Origin: CAZJDV01 sp964544865
GTDB lineage: Bacteria; Chloroflexota; Dehalococcoidia; Lucifugimonadales; CAJWER01
NCBI GenBank assembly: GCA_964544865.1
Contig: CAZJDV010000093.1
Span: 1-8,820, forward strand
Direction of reading: 5' to 3'
Length of the DNA: 8,820 nt
Both the position numbers and the translations under genes were made by a program. Positions 6,848-8,820 of this stretch are shown piece by piece. Below the pieces are notes generated by a model, which saw only the letters and a list, made by a program, of their open reading frames with translations, made no database searches and was not told the DNA's origin. Position 1 is the stretch's first letter. Each line of letters opens with the position of its first letter.

Positions 6848-6852
6848 TGTTC

Positions 6853-6868
6853 TTGCAACCAGTTGCAG
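6853..6868. promoter_or_regulatory. Palindromic operator, Nur/Fur-type, over the predicted transcription start
   Basis: TGCAAC (6854-6859), CA, GTTGCA (6862-6867) form a perfect 14-bp palindrome. Read as TTGCAA-N4-TTGCAG, it resembles the Streptomyces nickel regulator (Nur) box, which I recall as TTGCAA-N5-TTGCAA, though the spacer is one base shorter here. It covers the expected +1 and abuts the AGGAG ribosome site (6867-6871). A bound repressor would block the promoter, so autoregulation by the adjacent Fur-family protein is likely. Confidence 0.6.
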
Positions 6869-6876
6869 GAGCGATT

Positions 6877-7326
6877 ATGAGCTGCGAAGCTGCGACCATG
6901 CAGGTTTTGAAGGAGTCCGGTCACAGGCTGACACCTCAACGGCTGATGGTGGTGTCAGCCATCCGGCACGCTTCAGGCCACCTGACCGCGACTGGGATCG
7001 CCAATGGCATCAGGGAATCGTATCCCTACATCGACGCGTCCACTGTGTACCGCACGCTCGGTGTGCTCAAGGAGATGCGGCTCATCTCCGAGACGGACAT
7101 GGGCGACGGCGAGAACATCTACGAGTGGATTGAGCCGACGAGACACCATCACCTGATCTGCCGTGGTTGCGACCGCGTTGTCTTGTTGGAAAACAAGCAC
7201 CTTGTCGAGTTGGGCGCGAATATCCTCGGCGAGCACGAGTTCGCGGCCGACCTGGACCACTTCGCCATCGTGGGCCTTTGCGCCGACTGCCGGCAGGACG
7301 ATCAGACAGGAAATGGATCGAACTAG
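6877..7326 (+). CDS. Fur-family metal-responsive repressor, probably nickel (Nur-like)
   Basis: A 149-residue Fur/Zur/PerR/Nur-family repressor, normal length. The winged-helix DNA-binding domain covers about residues 8-85, starting with LKESGHRLTPQRLMVV and containing the recognition helix DASTVYRTLGVLKEM (53-67). The dimerisation and metal domain has RHHHLICRGC (89-98), with C95/C98, and GLCADC (133-138), with C135/C138. Together these form the structural zinc site. The histidines at 90-92, H120 and H128 are candidate regulatory-metal ligands. The ATG at 6877 is preferred over the in-frame TTG at 6847 because AGGAG lies 5 nt upstream and the TTG overlaps the promoter -10. A nickel/cobalt transporter gene follows 18 bp downstream, so nickel or cobalt sensing is inferred from context. 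Zur or generic Fur remains possible. The palindrome upstream suggests that it represses its own operon. Confidence 0.9.
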   Translation: MSCEAATMQVLKESGHRLTPQRLMVVSAIRHASGHLTATGIANGIRESYPYIDASTVYRTLGVLKEMRLISETDMGDGENIYEWIEPTRHHHLICRGCDRVVLLENKHLVELGANILGEHEFAADLDHFAIVGLCADCRQDDQTGNGSN

Positions 7327-7344
7327 GACGCGGGAGACCGCAAC

Positions 7345-8097
7345 ATGACATTCTTGGACACTGGCGCGGCAGCGGCCCTGGCCCTGGGCTTTCTGCTCGG
7401 CCTCAAGCACGCCACCGACGCGGACCACGTCGTCGCTGTATCGACGATCGTCGGCCAGTACCGCAACGCCTGGCGAGGCATCTGGATCGGCGGCTCGTGG
7501 GGCCTAGGCCATACCACGCCGCTCGTCATCCTGGGCACGGCGATCCTGCTGCTCAAGGAAACGGTGATGGACCGATACGAGTCCATCGCTCCGGCCCTTG
7601 AGTTCGGCGTGGGTGTGATGCTGGTGTTTCTAGGGGTGCAGGTATTCTGGAACCTGAAGCGCCGCCGCCTGCACGTGCACGAACATGCCCAGGAGCAGGA
7701 TCCGCACGTCCATATTCACGGGACGCATGCAGAGGACGAAGACGCCGCGGTGGAGCGCTCCCACGGGTTCTTCCACTTCGGCAAGCCCTTTTTCCGGGTC
7801 AAGTCCTTCACCATCGGCGTCGTTCACGGACTCGCGGGCAGCGCGGCGGTAATGCTGGTGCTGCTTCCCACTCTCCCATCGTTCTGGGCCGGCATAGGAT
7901 ACCTGGCGCTGTTCGGCGTCGGCACCATGGTGTCCATGGCAATGGTCACGCTGTTGCTCGGCGTGCCGTTCGCCATCACGGGCAGCTTCGAGCGTGTCAA
8001 CCGCGCCGTCTCCGGCGTCGCCGGGACGGCCAGCGCGGTATTCGGCGTCGCCCTGATGTCGGACATACTGCTGGGCACCGGCCTCATCCCGTTCTAG
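7345..8097 (+). CDS. Nickel/cobalt transporter (NiCoT/UreH-type)
   Basis: A 250-residue membrane protein for Ni2+ or Co2+ transport. The family signature H-A-T-D-A-D-H is at residues 22-28 in the first helix, followed by GSWGLGHTT (50-58). Hydrophobic segments fall near 8-36, 52-72, 84-103, 155-177, 181-205 and 225-245, suggesting six helices. A His-rich loop (residues 110-144) contains nine His, as HVHEH and HVHIHGTH among others, and probably binds metal. HGLAGSAA (161-168) is a second conserved block. It lies 18 bp after the Fur-family gene with a GGGAG site upstream, so it is almost certainly cotranscribed with it and repressed at high metal. Import is the usual NiCoT direction. His-rich loops also occur in the RcnA exporters, so direction is not proven. 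The frame is intact and ends with TAG. Confidence 0.88.
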   Translation: MTFLDTGAAAALALGFLLGLKHATDADHVVAVSTIVGQYRNAWRGIWIGGSWGLGHTTPLVILGTAILLLKETVMDRYESIAPALEFGVGVMLVFLGVQVFWNLKRRRLHVHEHAQEQDPHVHIHGTHAEDEDAAVERSHGFFHFGKPFFRVKSFTIGVVHGLAGSAAVMLVLLPTLPSFWAGIGYLALFGVGTMVSMAMVTLLLGVPFAITGSFERVNRAVSGVAGTASAVFGVALMSDILLGTGLIPF

Positions 8098-8123
8098 GCT
8101 CTGGTCACCGCGCGGTAGAAATC

Positions 8124-8276
8124 CTACGCCGGCTTCGCCATCGACAGCACCTCTTTCCTGGCCGGCTCCGGTTGGTTGAGGACCTCCCTGGCGTGCTTGC
8201 CCACAACTCGTACCATCTCGTCGTCTGACGACGCTCTCATGACCTCGCCGCACGGGCATATCACTACCTTGTCCAT
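8124..8276 (-). CDS. Small DUF1059-family protein
   Basis: A 50-residue protein from ATG 8276 to TAG 8124-8126, preceded by a strong AAGGAGGAG site just 2 nt from the start codon. The sequence opens MDKVVICPCGEVMRASSDDE, continues with KHAREVLNQPEP and ends in LSMAKPA. This matches the DUF1059 layout: an N-terminal C-x-C-G-x-x-x-x-x knuckle, a central H-x-x-x-H-like helix and a terminal 'MAKPA'. C7, C9 and H28 could bind a metal, but no function is established for the family. It is convergent with the transporter, 26 bp apart, and divergent from the BTAD regulator. The -10-like TATTAT on this strand (8305-8310) is its only promoter hint. Confidence 0.85.
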   Translation of the reverse strand: MDKVVICPCGEVMRASSDDEMVRVVGKHAREVLNQPEPARKEVLSMAKPA

Positions 8277-8342
8277 GACTCCTCCTTCGATTCAGATTGG
8301 CCCCATAATAGCCTTGGCCGGTTGGCATTTTGTTGGCGGAAC
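8277..8342. promoter_or_regulatory. Divergent intergenic region of DUF1059 and BTAD genes
   Basis: This 66-bp gap must contain both promoters. ATAATA at 8305-8310 reads as TATTAT for the minus strand and CATAAT (8304-8309) for the plus strand, so one AT-rich island could serve both. Neither direction has a recognisable -35 at 16-18 bp. Confidence 0.35.
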
Positions 8343-8820
8343 ATGGGAATAAGGATATACCTGACCGGGCGCGTCACGGTGGAGGCAACGAGGAGCTTGC
8401 CGTCGACGAGCGCCGGTTCAGGGGAAAGCAGGGGCGGCTGGTCTTCGCCTACCTCGTGTCAGAGAGGAACCGGTCCGTGCCCCGTGATGAGCTTGCCAGG
8501 CTCTTGTGGCCCGATGAGCTCGCACCGAGCTGGGAGCTGTCGCTCAGCGCTCTGATGAGCAGGCTCCGCCGCCTGCTCTCATCGGAGGGGCCGAAGATCG
8601 CCGGCGTTTCGCTCTCCAGTCGGGCCAGCCCGTACGAGATGCACCTACCCGCCGGCACGTGGGTGGACCTGGAGTGGTGCCTCACCGCCGTTGACCTCGC
8701 CGAGGGGGCGCTGCGCACGGGCGAGCCGCAGCGCCCCCTCGGCCCGGCGTCGGTGGCCGTCGTGGGCGTCCGCTGGTGGGGTGGGCTGCCAGCGGGGCCG
8801 GTTGCGGGGGCAGGTGCGGG
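8343..8820 (+). pseudogene. AfsR/SARP-type (BTAD) transcriptional regulator, frameshifted and truncated by window edge
   Basis: ATG 8343 begins MGIRIYLTGRVTVE, the typical opening of BTAD-type regulators. After GAG (8382-8384) the frame is lost, and as written it would end at 8555. In the frame one base back, the protein continues unbroken to the window edge: EELAVDERRFRGKQGRLVFAYL, RSVPRDELARLLWP and WELSLSALMSRLRRLL. These are the OmpR-like winged-helix blocks of the family (GRQGRLxxAYL, xPRxELAxxLWP, LxxxxSxLRxLL). A single lost G in GTGGAG-GC repairs the reading. The BTAD tetratricopeptide domain would follow beyond the window. The last 90 bases translate to low-complexity sequence that fits the family poorly, so a second lesion is possible. 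Known relatives activate nearby pathways, but no target is evident here. Confidence 0.7.

Noticed and set aside
8107..8116. Palindrome ACCGCGCGGT between the transporter and DUF1059
   Set aside because: It has no loop and no T-run, and it is short and GC-rich. A terminator or operator role cannot be supported.

Overview
The window is high-GC bacterial chromosomal DNA. It holds single-enzyme metabolic genes, a metal-homeostasis operon and an AfsR/SARP-type (BTAD) regulator. The gene set (choline-sulfatase-like sulfatase, YbhE-type lactonase, FAH-family hydrolase, Rv0959-like VWA protein, small DUF1059 protein, BTAD regulator) fits an environmental Chloroflexota or actinobacterium-like lineage. 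That is a guess from gene content, and no rRNA or tRNA is present to anchor it. I see no CRISPR array, transposase or phage gene.

Layout, left to right. (1) 2-97: C-terminal tail of an unidentified plus-strand gene, followed by a GC hairpin. (2) 184-1275 (+): intact 6-phosphogluconolactonase-family beta-propeller enzyme. (3) 1290-1994 (-): FAH-family hydrolase gene broken by an in-frame TAA exactly where the second metal-binding Glu should be, with a non-FAH C-terminal tail. (4) 2090-3559 (-): intact sulfatase with a Cys-type formylglycine motif, directly upstream of the FAH gene on the same strand. (5) 3652-4561 (+): decayed beta-propeller-like gene with at least three frame changes, lying between two related copies of the sulfatase 5' region. 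The second copy is only a remnant (4571-4640), and a roughly 34-bp element is shared by both copies. (6) 4755-6757 (+): Rv0959-like VWA protein split by a one-base deletion near 6170 and an in-frame TGA at 6275-6277. (7) 6819-8097 (+): strong sigma70-like promoter, a palindromic operator at the expected transcription start, a Fur-family repressor and a NiCoT/UreH-type nickel/cobalt transporter, which together look like an autoregulated nickel or cobalt operon. (8) 8124-8276 (-): 50-codon DUF1059 gene. (9) 8343-8820 (+): 5' part of a BTAD-type regulator with a one-base deletion near 8384, running off the window.

Two themes stand out. The first is the compact Fur/NiCoT operon, whose promoter and operator can be read directly and resemble the nickel-regulator (Nur) type. 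The second is the density of single-base lesions: four otherwise well-conserved genes are broken while their intact neighbours are untouched. This is either real gene decay or draft-quality sequence, and the window alone cannot decide which.
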